From assembly GCF_030812255.1 (NCBI RefSeq), contig NZ_JAUSSH010000002.1, forward strand, positions 372,001-436,000: a stretch of DNA of 64,000 bases. The letters run 5' to 3'. Positions 53,917 through 62,864 of this stretch are shown in pieces. This DNA is from Paeniglutamicibacter psychrophenolicus. GTDB lineage: Bacteria; Actinomycetota; Actinomycetes; Actinomycetales; Micrococcaceae. Under the pieces are notes generated by a model. It was not told the DNA's origin. It saw only the letters and a list, made by a program, of their open reading frames with translations, and searched no databases. Made by a program: the position numbers and the translations under genes. Position 1 is the stretch's first letter. The number at the start of each line of letters is the position of its first letter.

Positions 53917-54687
53917 ATGGATGATCGCACCCTGGCGTCCCTGCCGGATTTCAGTCCGTGGCCGGGCCGCTTCGCCCAGCGGGTGGTCCTGGTGACCGGG
54001 GCCAGCGGGGGACTGGGCTCCGCCGCCGTGGAACGGCTGCGCCGGGAGGGCGCAGTGGTGGTGGCCACCGACGTGGTTGCGCCCGTCGAGGCTCCGGGGG
54101 ATGACGGGCTGTCGCAGGGCCTCGACGTCACGGATCCGGGGCAATGGTCGCAAGTGCTGGAGGGGATACTGGGGCGTTTCGGCCGGCTCGACGGAACCCT
54201 GTTTTGCCACGGGGTCCAGGGACCGGAAACGCCGGTGGACCAGATGCCCCAGGCCGGATGGAACCGGACCTTGGAAATCAACCTCACCGGGTGCCTCCAC
54301 GGGTTGCAGGCCGTCTTGCCGGTGATGCGTGAGGCCCGTTACGGACGGATCGTCATGCTCGCCTCGATCGCGGGGCGGGAAGGCAACCCGAACATGGCTG
54401 CCTACTCGGTTTCCAAGGCGGGTCTGATTGCGCTGGGCAAGACCGCGGCCAAGGAGAATGCCCGCCATGGCATCTCCATCAACTGCGTCGCTCCGTCCAT
54501 GTTCCAGACGCCGCTGCTTGCGGCACTTAGTCCGGAACGCAATGCCGAACTGCTCTCACGCGTGCCGATGGGGCGGGTAGGCGATCCCACCGAGTTTGCG
54601 GCGCTGGCCGCCTGGCTGCTCTCGTCCGAAGCCAGTTACATGACCGGGCAGACCCTGGATCTCAGCGGGGGCCGCAACAGTGCCTGA
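53917..54687 (+). CDS. Short-chain dehydrogenase/reductase
   Basis: 256 residues of the classical SDR family: VVLVTGASGGLGSAAVERL, the catalytic Ser region MLASIAGREGNPN, Tyr-x-x-x-Lys in AAYSVSKAGLIALGK, and NCVAPSMF. An acidic residue after the glycine motif (VVATDVVAP) favours NAD. The ATG at 53917 follows AAGGAG by six bases. It may belong to the operon 45899-53763, since the 153-base gap contains no clear terminator. Confidence 0.88.
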   Translation: MDDRTLASLPDFSPWPGRFAQRVVLVTGASGGLGSAAVERLRREGAVVVATDVVAPVEAPGDDGLSQGLDVTDPGQWSQVLEGILGRFGRLDGTLFCHGVQGPETPVDQMPQAGWNRTLEINLTGCLHGLQAVLPVMREARYGRIVMLASIAGREGNPNMAAYSVSKAGLIALGKTAAKENARHGISINCVAPSMFQTPLLAALSPERNAELLSRVPMGRVGDPTEFAALAAWLLSSEASYMTGQTLDLSGGRNSA

Positions 54688-55167
54688 CCTCCACCCGTGG
54701 ACCACAGGCGCGCGTGGCCTGGCTGAAGCAGCTGACCCCGGCGTGCGCAAAGCGCGCAAGTGTTACGGCCGTCCGTCCGCTGACCGAACCCTGGAAGGAT
54801 TCCGCACGGGGCAATTGTCGAGCGGTTCGGATGCCGGGTGATGGAGCTTGAAATACCTTGTCAACGGGGTTTTTCGAGGAACTTTGAACAAGTATCGGCT
54901 GTGTTGTCGGTGCGAAAATGCGGTCGAATGCCTGCCGTTGAAGTTCGGATTTTTACAGTGGCTTGCATCACAGCATGCAGTACGCTACGTTACAGGTTGT
55001 TCGCATTAAGTACATATGTGCGCATTACGCACAAGTACTGATCGAGCAGGCACTGCGAGGAAGCCTTGGCGAAACCCGTCCGGCACCACCAGCCCACCCA
55101 GCTAGGACATATACATTCGCACCGCGTCGGGCACCTGCCCGGCCACCAAAATTCCAGGGGAACCATC
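54688..55167. other. 480-base gap before the second TTT transporter
   Basis: No gene seen. The stretch is AT-richer from 54850 on and contains the dyad at 55009-55039, so it carries the transporter operon's promoter and control region. Confidence 0.4.
55009..55039. promoter_or_regulatory. Compound inverted repeat upstream of the tctC gene
   Basis: Inner arms TGTGCG (55017-55022) and CGCACA (55028-55033) around CATTA; outer arms AGTAC (55009-55013) and GTACT (55035-55039). The heptamer CGCATTA also occurs as a direct repeat at 55002 and 55021. About 130 bases upstream of the ATG. Regulator unknown. Confidence 0.5.
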
Positions 55168-56154
55168 ATGAAAAAGACCATCCTCCGTTCCGCGGCACTG
55201 ATTGCCGCAGGCCTGCTGACAGTCACCGGTTGTTCGGCCAACGCCAAGTCCGGTGGCACGGCCGACGGGGACTTCCCGTCCAAGGACGTCCGCCTGATCG
55301 TGCCGTGGGCTGCCGGTGGCTCCGGCGACCTGACCGCACGCACCATCGCCCCGCTGCTGGAAAAAGACCTCGGCGTCAACGTGATCGTGGAAAACAAGCC
55401 GGGTGCCAACGGTTCGGTGGCCTACAACTGGCTGGCCGAGCAGGAACCGGACGGCTACAACCTGGCCATGATGGGCGTCGAGGTCGCTACCTTGCAGTTC
55501 ATGGACTACGACATCAAACCCGAGAACTACGCGCCGATCGGCCAGGGGCTGGCCGGACCCGGGGCCATCGCCGTCCCCGTGGATTCCCCGTTCAAGACCC
55601 TCGAAGACCTGATTGCCGCGGCCAAGGCCAAGCCGGGCGAAGTGACCTTCTCCTCCCCGGGCATCGGCTCGGTGTGGGACTCCCCGGCAGCCGGCCTGCA
55701 GCAGTTGGCCGACATCAAGCTGACCTCGGTTCCGTTTGACGGGTCGGCCCCGGCCATCGCCGCAGCGGCCTCCGGCAAGGTCGACTTCTCCATTGACGCC
55801 ATCGGTTCGCAGAAGGTCCAGGTCGACGGCGGCCACCTGCGTTACCTGGCCATGCTCACCGACGAGCGTGATCCGGACAACTCGGATGTGCCCACCGCCA
55901 AGGAAGCCGGCGTGGACCTGCAAAACGCCTCCTGGGTCGGGATCATGGCGCCGAAGGACACCCCCGAGGACACCGTGAAGAAGCTCTCCGACGCCATGGA
56001 GAAGGCCACCGCCGACGCCAGCTACCAGGAGGTCATCAAGTCCTCGAACCTGGTGCCGACCTTCAAGGACTCCACCGAGATGGCTGCCTTCATCCAGGAC
56101 GAGGCCAAGCGCTATGGCCCGTGGATCGACTATGCCAAGAACAACACCAAGTAG
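55168..56154 (+). CDS. tctC: TTT transporter substrate-binding lipoprotein (TctC)
   Basis: 328 residues. Lipoprotein signal MKKTILRSAALIAAGLL then VTGCSAN; the mature Bug/TctC fold follows with VRLIVPWAAGGSGDLTARTI, the conserved PxxAGG-type loop that holds a carboxylate, and VIVENKPGANG. AGGGGAACC lies before the ATG. First gene of a complete three-gene transporter. It is shorter and only distantly like the receptor at 4840, so the two transporters probably take different acids. Position beside the flavoprotein cluster suggests the carboxylate feeds that pathway. Confidence 0.9.
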   Translation: MKKTILRSAALIAAGLLTVTGCSANAKSGGTADGDFPSKDVRLIVPWAAGGSGDLTARTIAPLLEKDLGVNVIVENKPGANGSVAYNWLAEQEPDGYNLAMMGVEVATLQFMDYDIKPENYAPIGQGLAGPGAIAVPVDSPFKTLEDLIAAAKAKPGEVTFSSPGIGSVWDSPAAGLQQLADIKLTSVPFDGSAPAIAAAASGKVDFSIDAIGSQKVQVDGGHLRYLAMLTDERDPDNSDVPTAKEAGVDLQNASWVGIMAPKDTPEDTVKKLSDAMEKATADASYQEVIKSSNLVPTFKDSTEMAAFIQDEAKRYGPWIDYAKNNTK

Positions 56155-56198
56155 TTCCCTGGCCCGTCCCTGGGCACCTAAAAGTCAGCGAGGAGAGC

Positions 56199-56729
56199 AT
56201 GACTGACCAACCACCGCTTGAAGAAATCGACCAAGACGCGGCCATCGAGTCCGCGCACCACCACGAGGAACCACTGGTCCGCGACCTTCCGGTGCGCCTG
56301 CGCGAGCTGATCGCCGTGGCCGCTTGCCTCGGTCTGGGGATCTGGATCCTGGTTGCCGGCAAGGGCATCGTCGTGCGCGGCAGTGCGGAGCTGGGCCCGG
56401 TCTTCTGGCCGAACATGCTCGGGGCCGGACTGATCCTCTTCGGCGCGGTGATCGTGCTGAACAACGTGATGCGCGGGGTCCGCAAGGCCGATGTCCCGGA
56501 GCGGATCACCACCTCGGGGCTGGCGATGTTCGGGATGACGATGGCGGTATGCATCGGCTACCTGCTGCTGTGGAACGTCCTGCAGTTCTGGATCATCACC
56601 TTTGTCGCGCTCGCTCTGTTCACCCTGGTCCTGGGCGGGCGCAGCTGGAAGGCCGTGCTGGCCTTCCCCACGGTGACCACCGCGGTCCTCCATTTCCTGT
56701 TCATCGTTGCATTGCGAGTCCCGCTATGA
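56199..56729 (+). CDS. tctB: TTT transporter small membrane subunit (TctB)
   Basis: 176 residues: hydrophilic acidic and His-rich N-terminus of about 36 residues, then four membrane segments (ELIAVAACLGLGIWILVAG; GPVFWPNMLGAGLILFGAVIV; a pair at LAMFGMTMAVCIGYLLL and IITFVALALFTLVLGG; ending AVLHFLFIVAL). This is the TctB layout. AGGAG precedes the ATG at three bases' distance. Its stop overlaps the TctA start (ATGA). Confidence 0.85.
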   Translation: MTDQPPLEEIDQDAAIESAHHHEEPLVRDLPVRLRELIAVAACLGLGIWILVAGKGIVVRGSAELGPVFWPNMLGAGLILFGAVIVLNNVMRGVRKADVPERITTSGLAMFGMTMAVCIGYLLLWNVLQFWIITFVALALFTLVLGGRSWKAVLAFPTVTTAVLHFLFIVALRVPL

Positions 56730-58255
56730 TCACCGTTTTCACCTCACCCGTCACCGACGGCATCGCCGCGGTGATGGCCCCCGACACCCTGATGATTATC
56801 GGCATCGGCATCCTCATCGGCATGCTCGTCGGGGCCTTCCCCGGGGTCACCGCCACCATGGCCGTGGCCCTGGCCTCCGGGTTCACCCTCACCATGGAAC
56901 CCACCCAGGGTCTGGCCATGCTGCTGACCATCTACGTGGCGGCGCAGTTCGGGGACAGGATCCCCGCAATCCTGATCAACACCCCCGGCACGCCCGCGTC
57001 GATCGCCACCACCTTCGACGGCTATCCACTGGCCCGCCAGGGCAAGGCCGGCCTGGCGCTGACCACCTCGGCGCTGGGCTCGGCGGTCGGCATGATCTGC
57101 GGCATCGTGATCCTTGCGGTCGCCGCAGTCCCGCTCTCGGCCTTCGCCATGCAATTCGGCCCGGCCGAGATGTTTGCCTTGGTGGTCTTCGGGTTGACCA
57201 TGATGGTGGGTGTGTCCTCGGGACGGATCTTCAAGGGCCTGGCCGCTGGTGCGTTCGGGCTGTTCCTGGCCACCATCGGGCGCGACCCCATCACCGGGGA
57301 CCAGCGCTTCACCATGGGCATCCTGGAACTCAACGGCGGAATCCCGTTCATCCCGGTGATCATCGGATTCTTCGGCCTGGCCGAGGTCATCAACCAGATC
57401 CTCACCCACCGCAAGGGCAAGGGCATCAAACCCATCAGCCAGATGGGCCAGTGGATGCCCGACGGCAAGCTGCTCAAGCGACTGGCCAAGCCCACGGCCA
57501 TCGGTGCCGCCACGGGGTCGGTGATCGGCCTGGTTCCCGCCGTGGGCGGGGACATCGCCGGGATCATCGGCTGGGACAACGCCCGCAAGTCCTCGAAGAT
57601 GAAGCACGAATTCGGCAAGGGTTCGCTCGAGGGCTTGACCGCGGGGGACACCTCCTCGACGGCGACGCTGGGCGGATCGATCACCACCACCATGGCCCTG
57701 GGCGTGCCCGGGGACTCGGTGATGGCCGTGATGATCGGCTCGATGATGATCTGGGGCATCCAGCCCGGTCCCGGCCTGTTCAGCAGCCATCCGGACCTGA
57801 TTGCTTCCCTGGTGACCATCCTGCTGATCGCCACCGTGCTCACGCTGATCCTGAGCCTGCTGCGCATGAAGGGTGTCATCAAGCTGCTGGAGCTGCCGGA
57901 CCATTTCCTGTGGGTGGTCATCCTCGTGTTCTGCATGGTTGGCACCTACTCGATCAACAACTCGGTGTTTGACGTCTTCATGATGCTGATCTTCGGCATG
58001 GTGGGGTTGTTCATGCTGCGCTTCGGGTTCCCTCCGGGTCCGGCGGTGCTGGGACTCATCCTGGGACCCCTTGCCGAATCGAACCTGCGCCGCGCCTTGC
58101 TGACCGACGGCTGGGGCTCGATCTTCACCAGCCCGATCGCAGTTGTGCTGTTGGTCATCGCTGTTGCGGCAGTTACCTTGCCGCCGTTGCGCCAGCTGGT
58201 GCGCCGCCGCAAGGCAGCGAATGTCGGCAAGAACGTGCCGACGCTGCAGCCGTAG
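56726..58255 (+). CDS. tctA: TTT transporter large permease (TctA)
   Basis: 509 residues, about eleven membrane segments. TctA repeats are clear: MLVGAFPGVTATMAVALASG, AILINTPGTPASIATTFDGYPLARQGKA, and the second GLVPAVGGDIAGIIGWDNAR with TTMALGVPGDSVMAV. It is translationally coupled to tctB and ends the operon; the stem-loop at 58381 follows. Unlike the homologue at 6047 it is not fused to TctB. Confidence 0.9.
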   Translation: MITVFTSPVTDGIAAVMAPDTLMIIGIGILIGMLVGAFPGVTATMAVALASGFTLTMEPTQGLAMLLTIYVAAQFGDRIPAILINTPGTPASIATTFDGYPLARQGKAGLALTTSALGSAVGMICGIVILAVAAVPLSAFAMQFGPAEMFALVVFGLTMMVGVSSGRIFKGLAAGAFGLFLATIGRDPITGDQRFTMGILELNGGIPFIPVIIGFFGLAEVINQILTHRKGKGIKPISQMGQWMPDGKLLKRLAKPTAIGAATGSVIGLVPAVGGDIAGIIGWDNARKSSKMKHEFGKGSLEGLTAGDTSSTATLGGSITTTMALGVPGDSVMAVMIGSMMIWGIQPGPGLFSSHPDLIASLVTILLIATVLTLILSLLRMKGVIKLLELPDHFLWVVILVFCMVGTYSINNSVFDVFMMLIFGMVGLFMLRFGFPPGPAVLGLILGPLAESNLRRALLTDGWGSIFTSPIAVVLLVIAVAAVTLPPLRQLVRRRKAANVGKNVPTLQP

Positions 58256-58380
58256 TGCGCTGATCCCTCTCGCGACCGGTGACGAGTCGGGGCGGAGCCA
58301 AGGTGCGCCGCACAAAGTGCTGCTGGCCATCGGCGGCGCGGCGGCAACAGCGCTCCTGAGCAGTACCTCCATATGGTGAA
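58256..58380. other. Start of the gene-free interval after tctA
   Basis: Nothing recognisable. The interval 58256-58725 continues with a stem-loop, a ptsH fragment and a second stem-loop described separately. Confidence 0.4.
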
Positions 58381-58421
58381 ACGTCCCGGGTGGGCTTCGA
58401 AATGAAGCCCACCCGGGACGT
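58381..58421. terminator. 18-base-pair stem-loop, copy of the ptsH terminator
   Basis: Arms 58381-58398 and 58404-58421 (beginning ACGTCCCGGGTGGGCTTC). Its core GTCCCGGGTGG matches the terminator at 58661, and it has the same position relative to the ptsH-like fragment. It can also end the tctA transcript. Confidence 0.7.
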
Positions 58422-58423
58422 GC

Positions 58424-58520
58424 TTATATATTCAGGCGTAGCAGGGCTTGGGCGTCGTGGTCGGTTTCCAGGATCGCGGCCACGGTTTCGAACACGGAGT
58501 CTGCAGGGGCGCTCTGGAGA
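58424..58520 (-). pseudogene. Duplicated fragment of the ptsH 3' end
   Basis: On the minus strand the codons read ADSVFETVAAILETDHDA, nearly the end of the intact HPr (ESVLDTLAAILETDHDA at 58726). About 35 bases around 58450-58480 are identical to the gene. In the fragment the stop TAA has become CAA, so the frame runs on seven more residues. Upstream there is no HPr fold; only a stray RLGLHS recalls the active-site region. Together with the adjacent stem-loop it is the remnant of a duplicated HPr-terminator unit. Confidence 0.75.
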
Positions 58521-58660
58521 AACTGCTGGGGAACATTCCGGCGCCGCGCGGATGGCGACCAGCTGTTCCGGAGCGAATGAAGACCGAGACGAGCAGTTGA
58601 AGACACCGGTTTCGCCTACTTTCCTACGGCGCGCAGTCGATCTGTCCCGAAAACGCAAAA

Positions 58661-58699
58661 GTCCCGGGTGGAACTTCCTTGGGAAGTTCCACCCGGGAC
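58661..58699 (-). terminator. Terminator of the fructose PTS operon
   Basis: Arms 58661-58678 and 58682-58699 (core GTCCCGGGTGGAACTTCC), followed on the minus strand by TTTTGCGTTTT. It lies 26 bases after the ptsH stop. Confidence 0.8.
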
Positions 58700-58725
58700 A
58701 CAGGGCTCAAACGCAGGGACCGTGC

Positions 58726-59001
58726 TTAGGCGTCGTGGTCGGTTTCCAGGATCGCGGCCAGGGTATCGAGCACCGATTCGGCACCCTCGCCCTCGGCGCG
58801 CAGCACGACCTTGGTGCCGTGTGCGGCGCCCAGTCCCATCAGCGACAGGATGCTGGCGGCGTCGAGTGCGTCCTCGGCCGGTTCGCCCTCGCGGGCGATG
58901 GTGACCTCGAGGTCCTCGTTGCCGGCGGCCTCGGCGAAGATGGCTGCGGGGCGGGCGTGCAGGCCGACGCGGCTGGCGATGGTGGCAATGCGTTCTGCCA
59001 T
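58726..59001 (-). CDS. ptsH: Phosphocarrier protein HPr
   Basis: 91 residues, normal HPr length. The phosphorylated histidine is in SRVGLHARPAAIF (about residue 15), and the Ser region DAASILSLMGLGA is conserved. AAGGAG precedes the ATG. It passes phosphate from enzyme I to the fructose enzyme II encoded directly upstream (50-base gap). It is the last gene of fruR-fruK-fruA-ptsH. Enzyme I is not in the window. Confidence 0.95.
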   Translation of the reverse strand: MAERIATIASRVGLHARPAAIFAEAAGNEDLEVTIAREGEPAEDALDAASILSLMGLGAAHGTKVVLRAEGEGAESVLDTLAAILETDHDA

Positions 59002-59050
59002 GGGGAGCTCCTTGGGGTTTGGGTGGTTTTGTGGGGTTGCCTGGTCCCGC

Positions 59051-61096
59051 TTACGCGGCGACCTTGACCGGTTCGGCGACGGCCGGCGCCTGTGCGACGG
59101 GCTTGCGGACGAACTTCTTGAGCACGATCACCAGGACCGCCGAGATCACGGTTCCCACCAGGGTGGAGACCAGGAACATCGGCCAGGTGTTGTTCATGGC
59201 GAAGAAGACGAAGATTCCGCCGTGCGGGGCCTGCGAGAGCACGTGGAAGCCCATGATCATGGCGCCGGTGATTCCGCCGCCGACCATGGAAGCCGGGATG
59301 ACGCGCAGCGGGTCGGAGGCGGCGAACGGGATGGCGCCCTCGGAGATGAAGGAGAAGCCCAGCAGCCAGGCGGCCTTGCCATTCTCGCGCTCGGCACCCG
59401 TGAACAGCTTCGGCGAGATGACCGTGGCCAGGGCCATGGCCAGCGGTGGCACCATGCCGGCTGCCATCACGGCGGCCATGATCATCAACGGTGCGGGGTT
59501 TTCGGCGATCGATCCGGCACCCAGTCCGGCCACCGCGAAGGAATAGGCGACCTTGTTGACCGGGCCACCCAAGTCCACGGCCATCATGAGCCCCAGGATC
59601 AATCCCAGGGTGATGGCGGCGGTGCCGGTCATGCCCGAGAGCCAGCCGTTAAGTGCCACGGTCAGCTTGGCGATCGGCCCGCCCAGGATCAGGAACATCA
59701 GCCCGGAGGCGATAATCGAGCCCAGCAGCGGCACGATGACCACCGGCATCAGCCCGCGCATGAAGCGCGGGACCTTCCAGGAGGTGATCCAGCGGGCGGC
59801 CAGTCCGGCGAGCACGCCGCCGACGATGCCGCCGAGGAAGCCGGCGCCCATGAACCCGGCGACCGCGCCTGCGGTGAAGCCCGGGGCGATGCCCGGCCGA
59901 TCCGCGTAGGCGTAAGCGATGTAGCCGGCCAGCGCCGGGACCAGGAAGGCCATCGACAGGTTGCCGATCTTGAACGCGACGGCACCCAGATAGGCGGCCA
60001 GCCCGGCATCGGGCAGGTTGAAGATCGTGTTGTCGGCCAGGTAGGTGTCGGCGACCTCGGTGATGGCGTAACCGCCGAGCAGGAAGCCCAGGGCCATGAG
60101 CAGCCCGCCGCCGGCGACGAAGGGGATCATGTAGGAAACCCCGGTCAGCAGGGCGCGCTTGAGCCCGCCGCCGAAGGATTCGGTGCCCTCGGATGCGGTG
60201 GATTCCTCGGCGCCCGCGCCGGCCGGGACACGGCGGGCGTGCGGGTCCTTGGATGCGGCGATGGCGTCGTTGATGAGCTTGGCCGGTTCGTCGATGCCGC
60301 GCTTGACCGGGACCTGGATCAGCGGCTTGCCGGCGAAGCGGGAGCGGTCGCGCACATCCACGTCCACGGCGAAGATCACGGCGTCGGCCGCGTCGATGAC
60401 GGAGGCGGGCAGTGGGGTGGAGCCCGAGGAGCCCTGGGTCTCGACGGTGAACTCGACGCCCATCTCCTCGGCGGTCTGGGCCAGGGAATCGGCGGCCATG
60501 TAGGTGTGGGCGATGCCGGTGGGGCAGGCGGTGACCGCGACGATCTTCGGCTTGCGTTCCGCGGCCGAGGTGTCTGCCGCGGCGGGAGCTTCGGCGGGAG
60601 CCGGGTTTTCCGTTGCCGCAACGGCTGCTGCGGCGGCCGCCGGGTCGTCGGAGAGCACCGCGGAGACCAGTTCCACGATCTCCTCCTCGCTGGTTGCGGC
60701 GCGCAGGGCGGCGGTGAAGGACTTCTTGACCAGCGCGCGGGCGAGCTTGGAGAGCAGCTTCAGGTGGGCCGTATCGGCGCCCTCGGGGGCGGCGATGAAG
60801 AACACCAGGTCCGCGGGGCCGTCCTTGGCGCCGAAGTCCACGGCCGGGGCCAGCCGGGCCATGGCCAGGGTGGGCTCGAGCACCGCGGCCGAACGGCAGT
60901 GCGGGATCGCGATTCCGCCGGGCACGCCGGTGGCGGTCTTGGCCTCGCGGGCCTTGGCATCGGCGGCCAGGGCGCTGGCATCGGTGGCCCGGCCCTGGGC
61001 GGAGACCAGGGATGCCAGGTGTTCGATCACCGTCTCGGTGGTGGTGCCGAGATCTGCGTCCAGGCTGACAAGAGCCCGGTTGATGAGTTCGATCAT
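59051..61096 (-). CDS. fruA: Fructose PTS permease EIIABC
   Basis: 681 residues with three domains in order: EIIA with its phospho-His in GIAIPHCRSAAV (about residue 66), an Ala-rich linker, EIIB with phospho-Cys in AVTACPTGIAHTYMAADSL (about 193), and the EIIC membrane part from about 330 (KRALLTGVSYMIPFVAGGGLLMA). It imports fructose as fructose-1-phosphate. The start ATG overlaps the fruK stop by four bases (ATGA). Confidence 0.95.
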   Translation of the reverse strand: MIELINRALVSLDADLGTTTETVIEHLASLVSAQGRATDASALAADAKAREAKTATGVPGGIAIPHCRSAAVLEPTLAMARLAPAVDFGAKDGPADLVFFIAAPEGADTAHLKLLSKLARALVKKSFTAALRAATSEEEIVELVSAVLSDDPAAAAAAVAATENPAPAEAPAAADTSAAERKPKIVAVTACPTGIAHTYMAADSLAQTAEEMGVEFTVETQGSSGSTPLPASVIDAADAVIFAVDVDVRDRSRFAGKPLIQVPVKRGIDEPAKLINDAIAASKDPHARRVPAGAGAEESTASEGTESFGGGLKRALLTGVSYMIPFVAGGGLLMALGFLLGGYAITEVADTYLADNTIFNLPDAGLAAYLGAVAFKIGNLSMAFLVPALAGYIAYAYADRPGIAPGFTAGAVAGFMGAGFLGGIVGGVLAGLAARWITSWKVPRFMRGLMPVVIVPLLGSIIASGLMFLILGGPIAKLTVALNGWLSGMTGTAAITLGLILGLMMAVDLGGPVNKVAYSFAVAGLGAGSIAENPAPLMIMAAVMAAGMVPPLAMALATVISPKLFTGAERENGKAAWLLGFSFISEGAIPFAASDPLRVIPASMVGGGITGAMIMGFHVLSQAPHGGIFVFFAMNNTWPMFLVSTLVGTVISAVLVIVLKKFVRKPVAQAPAVAEPVKVAA

Positions 61097-62073
61097 GACG
61101 TCGTCCTTGGGGTGTTGGACAGCTCGGCGACGGTGACGGCGTCGGGAGCCAGCTGGTTGGGGGTGGGGATGGCGGAGCCCGGAAGGGACGCGGCCGCGGA
61201 CCCGTAGGCCACGGCACGGGACAGGCAGTGGGCCGGGGAGTATCCGGCGACATCGGCCAGCAGGTACCCGGCCAGGGCCGAGTCTCCCGCCCCGACGGTG
61301 GAGCGCGGGACGATGGGCGCGTGGCTTGCGGTCCAGGCTCCCTGCGCGGTGACCAGCACCGCGCCCCCGGCGCCCAGGGTTGCCAGCACGGCGCCGACCC
61401 CGCGGTCGACGAGTGTCCGGGCGGCGGTGGCGGCGGCGGTGGGGGAGTCCTCGAAGCCGGCGGCCGTGCCCTGGCCGGTGAGCTCGGCCAGTTCCTCGGC
61501 GTTGGGCTTGACCAGGTCCGGCAGCGTGGCGACGCCGTCGGCGAAAAGCGCGCGCAGCGGGGCCTCGGAGGTGTCGACCGCGATTTTCGGGGCCGCATCT
61601 CCCAGTGCCGTGCGGACCGTGGCGACCAGGTCCGCGTAGAAGCCCGGTTTCACGCCCGGGGGCAGCGATCCGGCCAGCACGAGCCAGGTCGCGGTGCGGG
61701 AAACGTCCACGACCACGCGCACCAGTTCCTCGAGCACCGCGGAGTTGAGCACCGGACCTTGCTCATTGATCTTGGTGGTGGTGCCGTCGGGGTCGGTGAT
61801 GGTGATGTTGGTGCGCAGCAGGTGGTCGATGTGCACCGAGCGGTGATCGACGTCGTCCAGGATCAGCTGGCGCAGCAGCGGGTCGGTTCCGGCACCGGGC
61901 AGCACCGCCAGGGTCTTGACCCCGGCCTGGGCGATGGCGCGCGAGACGTTCACGCCCTTGCCCGCGGCCTGGAGGTGGCTGCCGCGCGAGCGCTGCACGT
62001 CTCCGTGCGCCAGTGCGGCTCCGAGTTCGATGGTCTTGTCCAGGGCGGGGTTCATGGTCAGGGTGACGATCAT
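61093..62073 (-). CDS. fruK: 1-phosphofructokinase
   Basis: 326 residues of the PfkB family: VTLTMNPALDKTIEL, then AAGKGVNVSRAIAQ, and the second signature VPRSTVGAGDSALAGYLL with the catalytic Asp. It converts fructose-1-phosphate to fructose-1,6-bisphosphate. It overlaps both neighbours by four bases, so fruR, fruK and fruA are translationally coupled. Confidence 0.95.
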   Translation of the reverse strand: MIVTLTMNPALDKTIELGAALAHGDVQRSRGSHLQAAGKGVNVSRAIAQAGVKTLAVLPGAGTDPLLRQLILDDVDHRSVHIDHLLRTNITITDPDGTTTKINEQGPVLNSAVLEELVRVVVDVSRTATWLVLAGSLPPGVKPGFYADLVATVRTALGDAAPKIAVDTSEAPLRALFADGVATLPDLVKPNAEELAELTGQGTAAGFEDSPTAAATAARTLVDRGVGAVLATLGAGGAVLVTAQGAWTASHAPIVPRSTVGAGDSALAGYLLADVAGYSPAHCLSRAVAYGSAAASLPGSAIPTPNQLAPDAVTVAELSNTPRTTS

Positions 62074-62846
62074 GCCAGCACCACCTCCACGTCGGCCGCC
62101 TCGAGGGCCGCGGCCAGCTCGCCGGTCGGGGCGGCGTCGGTGACCAGGGTGTCAATGGCGTCGAGTTTCGCGAATTGCACGAGGGTGAGCCTTTCGAATT
62201 TGGAGGAGTCGGCCAGCACGATCACGCGCTGGGCGCTGGCGACCATGGCGGTCTTGACCGTGGCCTCCATGGGGTCGGGGGTGCTCAGGCCGAAGCTGGA
62301 GTGCAGGGCGTTGGTGCCGATGAAGGCCACGTCGGCGCTGAGCCGGGAGAACTGTTCGACGGTTCCGGCGCCGGTGGCGGCGCTGGTCAGCCCGCGCACC
62401 CGGCCACCGATGAGTTCCAGCGGGATCTGCGGGTTTCCGGCCAGGCGCTGCGCGATCGGCAGCGCGTGGGTGATGACCAGCGAGGGGGTGTTGAACGAGT
62501 TCCGGGCGATCAGGCCGGCCAGGATCTCGGTGGTGGTTCCGGCGTCGAGCATGACCGAGACGCCCTCGGCGGGCAGGAGCAGGTGGGCTGCCTGGGCGAT
62601 GCTTGCCTTGGCCTCGGAGTGGATGGTGGTCCGTTCGCTGTGGCTTTCCTCCCGGGTGCTCACCGCCTGGGTGGCCACGGCCCCGCCGTGGACGCGGCGC
62701 AGCGTGCCCTCGGACTCGAGCTGTGCCAGGTCGCGGCGGACGGTTTCGCGGGTGATCTCGAAGCGTGCCGAGAGTTCGGCGACGGTGACCTTCCCGTTGC
62801 CGGCGATCATCTCGGTGATCAGTCGGTGCCGTTCTTCGGCGAACAT
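62070..62846 (-). CDS. fruR: DeoR-family repressor of the fructose operon
   Basis: 258 residues. DeoR helix-turn-helix (ERHRLITEMIAGNGKVTVAELSARFEITRETVRRDLAQLE) and the sugar-phosphate binding domain with LDAGTTTEILAGL and FIGTNALH. The ATG at 62846 has GAGGAAG upstream; an ATG ten codons earlier lacks a site. It heads the operon it most probably represses, with fructose phosphates as expected inducers. Confidence 0.9.
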   Translation of the reverse strand: MFAEERHRLITEMIAGNGKVTVAELSARFEITRETVRRDLAQLESEGTLRRVHGGAVATQAVSTREESHSERTTIHSEAKASIAQAAHLLLPAEGVSVMLDAGTTTEILAGLIARNSFNTPSLVITHALPIAQRLAGNPQIPLELIGGRVRGLTSAATGAGTVEQFSRLSADVAFIGTNALHSSFGLSTPDPMEATVKTAMVASAQRVIVLADSSKFERLTLVQFAKLDAIDTLVTDAAPTGELAAALEAADVEVVLA

Positions 62847-62864
62847 GGCTTCCTCGCATCCAGT

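Noticed and set aside
58811-61207. 798-codon plus-strand open frame
   Set aside because: Antisense to fruA; low complexity (Gly/Asp/His/Gln-rich) with no recognisable motif, while the minus strand has complete EIIABC motifs.
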